Source: BMS3Abin12 sp964487445
Lineage (GTDB): Bacteria > Pseudomonadota > Gammaproteobacteria > 21-64-14
Direction of reading: 5' to 3'
Length of the DNA: 33,112 bases
Assembly: GCA_964487445.1 (NCBI GenBank)
Contig: CAZAQG010000017.1
Location: 1 to 33,112 of the forward strand
Position numbers and translations under genes: made by a program. A model generated the notes under the pieces. It saw only the letters and a program-made list of their open reading frames with translations, did not search any database and had not been told where the DNA came from. Shown piece after piece: positions 24,501 to 32,200 of this stretch; the stretch's first letter is position 1; each line of letters begins with the position of its first letter.

Positions 24501-25118
24501 GACGATCTGGGCAGTGGTCACTCGAGCTTGGTCCGTCTGCGCCAGATCTGCTTCGAGGAGATCAAGATCGACCGGGGGTTGGTGCGCGGGGTCGCGGCCG
24601 ATCCATTGCGGGTACTCAGGTTCATTGCGCGCCTGACCGACCTCGCCCAAGAGGCGGGCGCGCGGGTGGTGATCGAGGGGTTGGAAAGCCTGGGGCTCAT
24701 CGAGGCGGCGGCGATCCTCGGGGCCGATCTCGGCCAAGGCTATGCGATCGCCCGCCCGCTTGCCGCCGGGGATCTCCTCGCCTGGGCCGGGACACGCTTG
24801 CCGCTTGCGAGCGACCCGGAGCGTTCTCACACTGCTCTTGGAGTCCTGGCGGAATCGATCCGTTGGGAACAACGCCTCGCGGCGGTGTCCGCTTGGCCGG
24901 AAATCCTCCGTCAGCTCGCCGCCCGACCGTGCGCCGAGAGCCGCTATCTGCGCGAGCAGGGGCTGGAAGCCACCCCGCTGGGTGAGGCCCATGAGGCGAT
25001 GCACGTTGAGATGGCGCGGGACGGAAATCTTCAGAGCCCGGCCTACAGGAACCTGCACGAGCGGCATCTGGCACTGCTGGTCGAGCGGGCGATCGAAGGG
25101 GAGAACGGGGCGGATTAA
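21597..25118 (+). CDS. membrane-bound GGDEF-globin-GAF-EAL cyclic-di-GMP enzyme with CZB-like tail
   Basis: The 1173-residue protein combines synthesis and breakdown of cyclic di-GMP. From the GTG start: about eight membrane helices (46-286, MASE-like, closest in feel to MASE4). GGDEF at 382-386 has an intact inhibitory site RETD at 373-376, five residues before it. A protoglobin-like domain covers about 493-605, with putative proximal heme ligand His576 in LGRIHAAVGV. A GAF-like region covers about 650-810. EAL (850-852) carries Asn906, Glu939, Asp969-Asp970, Lys990, Glu1027 and Gln1047, the usual metal and catalytic set. The tail (1075-1173) has His1078, Cys1112, His1132, His1136 and His1154/1157, resembling zinc-binding CZB domains. 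Both enzymatic domains look active. Oxygen, zinc and membrane signals are plausible inputs by homology, not shown. It stands alone. Confidence 0.92.
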   Translation: MDRLVCEAGGQEARLERLAKEQPGPMLNGINLLQAVPSRAETRVSKFVMVLLLLGFLAALPFAGVQWPASNLLYAGAGIATFAEITTGGLLITQAFLLRHDAGLVLGFGYLLGGLVILIDLLFVHGTATRLWLFRLWHGVFVLSVLAYALLNVRSDALTDQSWFARRARWIVGGSGLALIVVLIYLAIRPFPLPPILHGTDFITFPDLLTNGVQLVGMIAACLLLLTTKRKTVLSIWMAAVALGVAIDIVLFVLGGKLFSVGLYVSKLNNLVAGTLIFGVIFYHAIRIQSELLRANRRLAWMVLSDTLTGLPNRSALLQKLPEAMARTRRDQRLLAVCMMDLDGFKSVNDAHGHVAGDRVLREIAHRLQGATRETDSVIRLGGDEFVLLLEGIERMDDLEQILERVHVAIMAPITLENGERVQIRASLGLAFYPLAKGGATPDGLLRLSDQALYRAKAHKGRRTRWWMLAGDVEKPERVEWGVGSNVETVPAYGSGAARCLVSLRALLGAVTERFIGLFYAGLACEPGTAMILDALPPEDLGRLKARQCEHLNFITDPLLEESAHREAARRLGRIHAAVGVDRPWLIQSYGLWMDTLPSVFAREPLRLRFAQPVLARRMALEVEFELEGYAEVDRSLDQVRGAIEDLAWHAEQYTDLIEGAVLALLGLEQVAAATIARPDAEGVLQYEAVAGEPFRRYLERLKVGKTRSIHIDPETTEGQGTSNEAWRSGKIQHVLHYATDPRVAPWRELALALGIRSSAVVPLRIEGSPVALLLIFSPYPGGYTGSAQRALLEHLQRVLSLGLERLRQAPRVQAAPERRRYRHLLAAGGLEMFYQPVVDLKRGELVKVEALARLHEDETWFAPDRFLPAFGHEDLYALYRLGLDQALQALGSWRARGLVVDVSLNLPPRGLNEPRYLEATRQALAAHPLPAGRHLSVEILETEELQQSASVGSMLAPWRELGVQFAQDDLGSGHSSLVRLRQICFEEIKIDRGLVRGVAADPLRVLRFIARLTDLAQEAGARVVIEGLESLGLIEAAAILGADLGQGYAIARPLAAGDLLAWAGTRLPLASDPERSHTALGVLAESIRWEQRLAAVSAWPEILRQLAARPCAESRYLREQGLEATPLGEAHEAMHVEMARDGNLQSPAYRNLHERHLALLVERAIEGENGAD

Positions 25119-25176
25119 GGTCGGGGCGGCGTGCATCGTCGTCCCCGTGATCTGTTTGTTGCATCCACGATTCTGC

Positions 25177-25260
25177 TTCGTCGAGGAACTCCGCCGCTTC
25201 ATGTAGGGGCAGGCGCTCGACGAGCAGCCGATGCCCGAACTCGACACGGAAGTCGATCTG
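25177..25260 (+). pseudogene. remnant of an AlbA_2 (Schlafen-like) ATP-binding regulator
   Basis: In one frame the sequence reads VEELRRFM, a TAG stop (25204-25206), then GQALDEQPMPELDTEVDLR. The EELRRF...DEQPMPELD pattern is the one I know from AlbA_2-domain transcriptional regulators or RecG-like helicases, just after their nucleotide-binding region. Neither start nor end of the gene is present. Identification rests on a short match. Confidence 0.45.
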
Positions 25261-25262
25261 CG

Positions 25263-25331
25263 ATCACGGACCACAAGGACCTCCGGATGCTCCGGCGCTA
25301 CTACCATCCTCGGCCCGAGGACTTGGCATGA
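25263..25331 (+). pseudogene. C-terminal remnant of a tyrosine recombinase/integrase
   Basis: The 22-codon tail reads HKDLRMLRRYYHPRPEDLA followed by TGA at 25329-25331. It resembles the end of phage-type integrases, where GHKxLxMxxRYxHL carries the catalytic His and the Tyr nucleophile; here the leading Gly is Asp. The rest of the catalytic domain is gone and the upstream sequence belongs to another broken gene. Confidence 0.6.
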
Positions 25332-25364
25332 AAGCTGGGGTAGGGGTCACACGGACTACGGGGT

Positions 25365-25652
25365 ATGATTGTGCGCAGCCCCCGCGCCGAGGTCGCGGAG
25401 ACAGACGGGAGACTGGAGTTGTTCGGCTCGGCCGCCGCGGGTGGGTTTCGGCCAGGAGAGAGCGACCTCGATTTTCTGGTCGAGTTCGAGCCGCTGCCCG
25501 TAGGCACCTATGCCGATACCTACTTCGGCCTGCTCGAGGCGATGGAGCGACTTTTCGACGCCCCCGCGGACTTGGTCGTGGCCTCGGCCATCAAGAACCC
25601 CGACTTCCGACGCTCCGTCGACCAGACGAAAACACTCCTCTATGCGGCTTGA
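25365..25652 (+). CDS. MNT-domain nucleotidyltransferase antitoxin (MntA type), shortened near the N-terminus
   Basis: The 95-residue protein has the minimal nucleotidyltransferase motif as LFGSAAAGGFRPGESDLDFLVEFEP (GS and DLD boxes). In active MNT/HEPN pairs the MNT protein silences the HEPN ribonuclease by adding AMP to a tyrosine. The usual LCRRYxVRRL helix before LxLFGS seems reduced to TDG, suggesting an in-frame loss of several residues. It overlaps the HEPN gene by 11 bases, the normal arrangement. The partner is broken, so this antitoxin may have no remaining target. Confidence 0.8.
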   Translation: MIVRSPRAEVAETDGRLELFGSAAAGGFRPGESDLDFLVEFEPLPVGTYADTYFGLLEAMERLFDAPADLVVASAIKNPDFRRSVDQTKTLLYAA

Positions 25653-25920
25653 AGCCCGGAAATACCTGCACGACATCCAGCGGGCCGCGACCGCGCTGGC
25701 GGACTTCACTGCGGCGAAGACCTTCGCGGACTACGCCCGCGAGCCCATGTTGCGTGCCGCCGTCGAACGCCAGTTCGAGATCATCGGCGAGGCCCTGGCG
25801 CAATTGGCCAAGCGCGACGCCGAGCTGGCCGCATGCATCAGCGATTACCGGCGCATCATCGCCTTTCGCAATATCCTCATTGTTGGACACCATAAACACC
25901 ACGATATCTCAACATGTTAA
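25642..25920 (+). pseudogene. HEPN-domain toxin (HepT type), truncated at the active-site motif
   Basis: The frame begins MRLEARKYLHDIQRAATAL at ATG 25642 and follows the HepT family closely (YAREPMLRAAVERQFEIIGEAL, DYRRIIAFRNILI). It then leaves the family at 25881. The normal continuation is HGYxxVDxxxVW, giving the RX4HXY catalytic and AMP-acceptor motif. Here the sequence goes on VGHHKHHDISTC and stops, so His, Tyr and about 25 C-terminal residues are lost. The break marks the left edge of the DISARM-bearing insertion. A toxin without the RX4HXY motif should be inactive. Confidence 0.8.
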
Positions 25921-25987
25921 TATGCGCTCGCCATCGAATTCACAGCGCGGCGTGAACCATCCGGATTCGCAAGGGAGCTTCTGAGCA

Positions 25988-28900
25988 GTGGCCATTGGAG
26001 TCGCGATTCCGCGTGTAGGCATGTTCGCTACGGTCCGGAACCGGCGTGGCGTCGTCTCGGCTGTGGAGCCTTTCGACGGGGACTCTGGTCGTTTGCACCT
26101 CGTCCACCTCGAGTACAAAGACGACCAATTGCCCCACGAAGAGCAGCTCCTCTGGGAACTTGAGCCCCACCGCCAACTGCTTGAGCCGGTCGCGCTGCCC
26201 AATGTCGCCGCATCGGATTCCATGACCGGTGGGGACTTCGACGCCCTGCTTCGCGCCGCCCGCTGGACGGCAGCCAGACCGTACCTCGACCCCGACGGCC
26301 CGGTCGGGCGCCTGCCGATATCGAGCCCCTTCCACGGAGCCGTGCAGGTCGAGGACTATCAGCTCGTGCCGCTTCTCAAGGCATTGCGTATGCCACGGGT
26401 CAATCTCCTTATCGCCGACGACGTCGGTCTGGGCAAGACGATCGAGGCGGGGCTGATTCTGAGCGAGCTGCTCCTGCGCCGGCGCGTGCAGCGGGTCCTC
26501 ATCCTCACGCCGGCCTCGCTGCGCCTGCAGTGGCGCGACGAGATGTGGGAGAAGTTCTCGCTGCCGTTCGACCTGGTGAACCGCAATGAAACGCACCGGC
26601 TACGTAAACGCCTCGGCATGGATACCAACCCGTGGCGCTCCTTCAGCCGGATCATTAGCTCCTACCACTACCTGCGGCAGGAAGACGTACTCGAGCAGTT
26701 CTTATCGGCCTGCCGCACGCCGGAAGGCTCTCCCCACCTTCCCTGGGACCTCCTGATCGTCGACGAGTGCCATAACCTGATGCCCTCGGCCTTCGGCGAC
26801 GACAGCGATCTCTGCCGCATGTTGCGGCGTCTGGCTCCCCAGTTCGAGCACCGGCTCTTCCTCAGCGCCACGCCCCACAACGGCCATACTCGCTGTTTCA
26901 CCGGACTGCTCGAGATTCTCGACCCGGTGCGTTTCAGCCAGACGAACGAGATCAAGCCGGCCGAGAAGGAGCGCATGCAGCAGATCGTGATACGACGGCT
27001 CAAGCACGAGATCAACGCGCGGACGGACCCGCCCAAGTTCTGCACACGCCGGCCGCCGCACGCCTTGCTGCTTGCGCTTTCCCCAGAAGAGGCGGCGCTC
27101 GGAGCCGCGTTCAACGCCTTTCGCAAGGCGGTGAAGACGCTCATCGCGAAGGGAGCACGACGACGGCGCTCCGGGAGCTTCGCCATCGAGATCCTCGGAA
27201 AGCGCCTGCTCAGTTGCCCGAGCGCCTTTGCCGAATCCTGGCGGCGCAGCAAGGAGGGGCTCGCCGAAGCCGAGGCGGCGAGCGACGCCGACATGGCTGC
27301 CGCCGAACGCAGCGTGCAACAGGACACCGGCGATGACCGGGAGACGCAAAAGCGCGAGGAGACCGCTGCGGGCGTGGTCGGCGCCTGGCTCCAGTCCGTG
27401 GCCGGGGATCTGAGGGAGGAGATCGCTGCCATCGACGGTGCCGTGGCCCGGCTCGGGTTCGACCTCGCGGGCAATGACCTGGTCGAGCAGGATCCTGCCA
27501 GGGACGCACGCCTCGAGGCGTTGATCGGCCGGATCGAAGACCTGCTGCGCGACGACCCGAACTGGAAGCACGACGAGCGCCTGATCGTCTTCACCGAGTA
27601 CAAGACGACGCTCGACTACCTCGTCCGCCGCCTGCGCGAGCGCTACGAGGATGAGCGTATCCTCACCCTCTTCGGCGGCATGGACGAAATGGAACGCGAC
27701 CGCGTGAAACGCGCCTTCAACGATCCGGCCCATCCCGTCCGGCTGCTGCTCGCCACCGATGCGGCGGCCGAGGGCCTGAACCTCCAGCGCACCGCCCGCT
27801 ATCTCCTGCACTACGACTGCCCCTGGAACCCCTCGAAGCTCGAGCAACGCAACGGCCGGCTCGACCGCCACGGCCAAGCCCGCGACGTGACGGTCTACCA
27901 CTTCGTGAGTGACCAGGACGACGACCTCAAATTCCTCGCTCACGTGATCGCCAAGGCCGACGAGATTCGCGAAGACCTGGGCTCCGTCAACGAACTCTTC
28001 GACGAGGCGGCGCACCGGCGATTGGTGCAAGGCGAGTCGCTTGAGACGGTGCAGCGCGACCTCGACCACCGAGTGGCGGCCGTCCGCGGTCGGGCCGCCA
28101 TCGCGGCGGACGACAGTGCCGGCACGGGCGACGACGGAAACGGGGTGGCGCACGACCTCGAGGCCACCGCCGCCGAGCTGGACCTCGACTCCCACGCCCT
28201 GCGCGATACCCTGGAGGCCGCCATGGCGATCCGGGGCGGCCGCCCCCAGCTCGATGGCACCGAAGAACAAAAGATTTACCGCGTAATTCATCCCGGGCTC
28301 CCGGGCTGGAGCGAGGTGATCGACGACTCGCTGCGCGTGTCCGGCGGCAAGGACCGTCACGGCCCCGTTGCGCGCCTCGCCTTCGGACCGGAGCCTTTCC
28401 TGGAGGACGTGGGCGGCCGTGAGATCTTCTCGCCACGCCCGGATGTGCTGCTCATGCACCTCTCGCACCCGATGCTCCAGAAGGCACTCTCCTCGCTCAC
28501 CCGCCGTCGCTTCCCGGGCACGGGCGACTCGGTGTCCCGCTGGTCCGTGCGGCTGGGCGGCGTTCCCGAAGGCGCACGGGCCATGGTTTTGCTCTCGATC
28601 GAGGAGTTGGCGGTCAACGACCTGCGCGAGTCCTTCCACCACTGGGTGCGGACCCTGGCCTTCCCGGTGCGGGGCGATAGCCTGGGCGAGGTGCTTGCCC
28701 ACCGGCCGGCGCTGGAGCTGCGCGGCGCGCTCCGCACGGACGACGCAACCCACCATGAGCGCGCCCGGGATCTGCTCGAAGACCTCGAGCCCGAGCTCAA
28801 GCGCTTCTTGCGAAGCCACGCAGAGCAGCTCACCGCCGACCTCCGCGCACAACTCCAGCTCGACGGCGAGCGGGCCCGCGAACGGGAGGATGAACGCTAC

Positions 28901-29236
28901 CGCAGCCGCCGCGGTGAGATCTCCAGCCTCATCACCGAGAACACCCTGGCCAAGCTGGAGCGCGAGATCGGAAAACTCGAGATCGAGCGCGCCCAGGGTC
29001 AGCTCTTCGAAGAAGCGGAATGTCTCGAACGGATCGCCCGCTCCATCGAGGAAAAACGCGAGGAGATCAACCGCCGCACGCGCCACTATGAAGAGGTGCG
29101 CGAGCAGCTCGACAAGGAGCGGAAACGGATTCTCAAGTACCTGCTTCCCAAGCGGCACGCGATGTCGGGCGAGGCGCAGGTCTTCCCCGTCTGCATCGAG
29201 GTTCGCCTGCCCGAGGGCCGGGGAGGTGAGGTATGA
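25988..29236 (+). CDS. drmD: DISARM system SNF2-like helicase DrmD
   Basis: The 1082-residue protein belongs to the helicase family specific to class 1 DISARM, a defence system that blocks incoming phage DNA. Helicase motif I is DDVGLGKT (144-151), motif II DECH (259-262), motif III SAT (293-295). The second RecA lobe has VFTEYKTTLDYL, LLATDAAAEGLNLQ and motif VI QRNGRLDRHGQ (620-630). A long charged C-terminal part follows, with a probable coiled coil near 960-1060. Start is GTG 25988 with GGGAG at 25973-25977. The stop overlaps the next start (ATGA), so drmD and drmMI are coupled. The family assignment is by overall pattern; a SNF2-type restriction helicase of another system is the alternative. 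Confidence 0.85.
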   Translation: MAIGVAIPRVGMFATVRNRRGVVSAVEPFDGDSGRLHLVHLEYKDDQLPHEEQLLWELEPHRQLLEPVALPNVAASDSMTGGDFDALLRAARWTAARPYLDPDGPVGRLPISSPFHGAVQVEDYQLVPLLKALRMPRVNLLIADDVGLGKTIEAGLILSELLLRRRVQRVLILTPASLRLQWRDEMWEKFSLPFDLVNRNETHRLRKRLGMDTNPWRSFSRIISSYHYLRQEDVLEQFLSACRTPEGSPHLPWDLLIVDECHNLMPSAFGDDSDLCRMLRRLAPQFEHRLFLSATPHNGHTRCFTGLLEILDPVRFSQTNEIKPAEKERMQQIVIRRLKHEINARTDPPKFCTRRPPHALLLALSPEEAALGAAFNAFRKAVKTLIAKGARRRRSGSFAIEILGKRLLSCPSAFAESWRRSKEGLAEAEAASDADMAAAERSVQQDTGDDRETQKREETAAGVVGAWLQSVAGDLREEIAAIDGAVARLGFDLAGNDLVEQDPARDARLEALIGRIEDLLRDDPNWKHDERLIVFTEYKTTLDYLVRRLRERYEDERILTLFGGMDEMERDRVKRAFNDPAHPVRLLLATDAAAEGLNLQRTARYLLHYDCPWNPSKLEQRNGRLDRHGQARDVTVYHFVSDQDDDLKFLAHVIAKADEIREDLGSVNELFDEAAHRRLVQGESLETVQRDLDHRVAAVRGRAAIAADDSAGTGDDGNGVAHDLEATAAELDLDSHALRDTLEAAMAIRGGRPQLDGTEEQKIYRVIHPGLPGWSEVIDDSLRVSGGKDRHGPVARLAFGPEPFLEDVGGREIFSPRPDVLLMHLSHPMLQKALSSLTRRRFPGTGDSVSRWSVRLGGVPEGARAMVLLSIEELAVNDLRESFHHWVRTLAFPVRGDSLGEVLAHRPALELRGALRTDDATHHERARDLLEDLEPELKRFLRSHAEQLTADLRAQLQLDGERAREREDERYRSRRGEISSLITENTLAKLEREIGKLEIERAQGQLFEEAECLERIARSIEEKREEINRRTRHYEEVREQLDKERKRILKYLLPKRHAMSGEAQVFPVCIEVRLPEGRGGEV
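29222..29229 (+). promoter_or_regulatory. strong ribosome binding site for drmMI inside drmD
   Basis: GGAGGTGA is a near-perfect anti-16S match a few bases before ATG 29233, inside the last codons of drmD. It supports this start and coupled, efficient translation of the methyltransferase. Confidence 0.7.
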
Positions 29237-32200
29237 AGTGCGCCGAACTTCATGGCTGGGACCGCTTGCGCCACGGGGGCCTGCTCCTCGACGCGCCGCG
29301 CCTGCGCGAGGTGGCGGCGTTTGCGCCTGAGCCGCTCGCCGCCTTCTACCAGCGCGACCTGCGCAAGCGCGCCGCCGCGATCCTCGACGCCGGTGCCGAC
29401 AAGTCTGCTGACCTCTCCGTCTTCATCTCCTTCGTGTTGCAACAAGTGTGCGGCTTTACCGAGCCCACGGGCCGGTGGCAGCGCGGCCCCCAGGTCCCCG
29501 CCGAGTGGGGTCGCGTCACCATTACCGGCGAGACGGTCAAGCCCCGCCATCTCTGGCAGGGTCCGCGCGGCGGCCTGCTTCCGGTCTTTATCGACCGTGA
29601 GAAGCGCGTCGGCATTGGCCGCAGCCGCAAGGTCACGAGCCAGGTGCTCCAGTGGTTGCGGGGCGGAAACGAGCAACTCGCGCTCATCACCAACGCTCGC
29701 CAGTGGCGGTTGGTCTTCGCCGGGCTCGACTTCGACGCCTTTTGCGAATGGGACCTCGACCTCTGGCTTGAAGAAGGCGAGCTGTCGCCGCAGGTCAGCG
29801 CCCTGCGCACCCTCCTGCAGCCCGCCCTGTGGATACCCAAAGAGGAAGGCCGCCCCGCACCGCTCCTGCAATCCGTGCTCGACAGCCGCAAGGGTCAGGC
29901 CGAACTCTCCCAAGTGCTCGGCGAGCGGGTGCGCGAGGCGGTCGAGATCCTCGTCCAGGGCCACGGCGAGACGCTGAAGGCGCAGTGCGCCGATGTCGAG
30001 CCCGCGGACATCTACCGCGCCGCGGTGCGCGTGGTGATGCGCCTGGTGGTGGTGCTTTTCGCCGAGTCACGCGAGCTTTTGCCGCGTGACAACACCCTTT
30101 ACCACGACGCCTACGGGCTCGGCGGCCTGCTTGAAGAACTCGAGAAGACAGCGGCGCGCGGCGGCGGGCGCCTGGCCCGCTCGTGGGGCGCCTGGCCGCG
30201 GATCCTGGCGCTGTTCCGCTTGGTCCACCAGGGTTCATACCACCCGAGCCTGCCGGTCCCGGCCTACGGCGGCGAACTCTTCGCCCCGGGCGATGTGGCA
30301 CCCCCCGACGGCCTTATCCGGGCACTCGCCGTTTTCGAGAACGCCTGCTTCGAGCCCGAAGTCCTGCCCGACCGGGACGTCCACAAGATTCTCGATCGCA
30401 TGACCCGGACCCAGGTCAAGCTGCGCCAGGGCCGCGCCGGCACTTGGGTGCCCGCCCCGGTGGATTTCTCCGATCTGTCGAGCGAATACATCGGCATCCT
30501 GTACGAGGGCCTGCTCGACTTCGAACTCAAGACCGCGCCCGCCGGAGACCCGGTGATCTTCCTCGCCGTGGGCGACCAGCCGGCCCTGCCGCTCTCGCGC
30601 CTCGAAGCGATGGACGACAAGGCGCTCAAGGACCTGCTCGAGGAGATGAAGGTCGCGAGTAGCGGCGACGAGGTGGATGCCGGGGAAGGGGTAGAGAAGC
30701 CGGGCGAGGCGATAAGCGAGGCCGGAGGCCCCGTCTCCGAAGACAGTGAAGAAGACCAAGCGTCCGTCGAAGACGAGCCCGAAGCGGATAGGGATGGAGC
30801 AGAGGAAGAGGCGGAAGACGAGCGCCACACCACGCGCACCCGGGCCGAGACCTGGGCGCGCCGCGCGGTCGAGGTCGGGAAGCTCGCGAAAAAACCCCGC
30901 GGCTCCATGACGCCGGAGAAGAGACTCGTCTTCGAGCAAACCATCGTCCGCAAGGCCCGCCAGCTCGTGACCCGCGTCGTTCTCCCCGGCGAATGGTACC
31001 TGGTGCGCTGGGGCGGCACGCGCAAGGGCTCGGGCACCTTCTACACCCGCCCCGGCCTGGCCGTGCCCACCGTGCAGCGCACCCTGCGCCCGTTGGCCTG
31101 GAATCCACCCACCGGTCCCGACGGCACCCTCGACCGCGGCGCCCCGCCCGCGCAGTGGACGCCCAAGAAACCCGAGCAGATCCTCGCCCTCAAGGTGGTG
31201 GACCCCGCCTGCGGCTCGGGAACCTTCCCGGTAGCGGCGCTGCGTTTCTTGACCGATGTCCTCTACGCCTCGCTCCACTATCACGGTCGCATCCGCGAGC
31301 AAGGCGACCGTTCCCTGGTGGCGCTCCTGACGGGACCGGGCCAAGCAGAAGGAGCCGAGGAACGGCTCTGCGAGGAGTTCTTGCCCTGCCGCCCCGACGA
31401 CGCGCTCTTCGAGCCGCGCCTCAAGGCGGTGCTGCGCCGCCACGTGGTGGAACGCTGCATCTACGGGGTGGACCTCGACCCGCTGGCCGTCGAGCTGTGC
31501 CGCCTGGCGCTGTGGATCGAGACCATGGACCGCACGCTGCCCTTCTCCTTCCTCGACCACAAGATCAAGTGCGGCAACGCGCTGGTCGGCGCCTGGTTCG
31601 ACCAGTTCCAGCACTACCCGGCCATGGCCTGGAAGAACCGCGAGGGCGGCGACAAAGGGCATTCGAACGGTGTCCACTTCAAGAAGGACGCGCGCACCCA
31701 GGCCATCAATGCCTTCGTGAAGGGCACGCTGACGCCGGACCTCGCCTCCCACTTGATTCCATATGCATGGGTAGGGCTTCCGCCTTCGCAAGTTCACGAC
31801 GAAGCCCTCGTAGTGCTGCAAGAGCTGCATGCGCTGCCCGTCGTGGACGCCGCCGAGCGCGCCCGGCTCTACCGCGAGCGCCTGCTCGGCTCCCCGTCCT
31901 GGAAAGAGTTGAAGGCGGCCTTCGACCGCTGGTGCGCCTGCTGGTTCTGGCCCGCCGACCGGCTCGACTGCGCACCGCTGCCGTCGCGCTTCGCGAGCCC
32001 CTCGGAGGAGACCCGTGCCGTGACGGAAGAGCTGGCGCGCGCGAAGCGCTTCTTCCACTGGGAGATCGAGTTTCCAGATGTGTTCCAGGGTCAAAGTGCA
32101 GGCTTCCACGCCGTCCTGGGGAACCCGCCCTGGGAGGTCGCCAAGCCAAACTCCAAGGAATTCTTCTCCAACCTCGACCCGCTCTATCGCTCCTACGGCA

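Noticed and set aside
26702..29158. 818-codon open frame antisense to drmD
   Set aside because: It is a codon-bias shadow of a gene with clear helicase motifs; no domain is visible in its translation.
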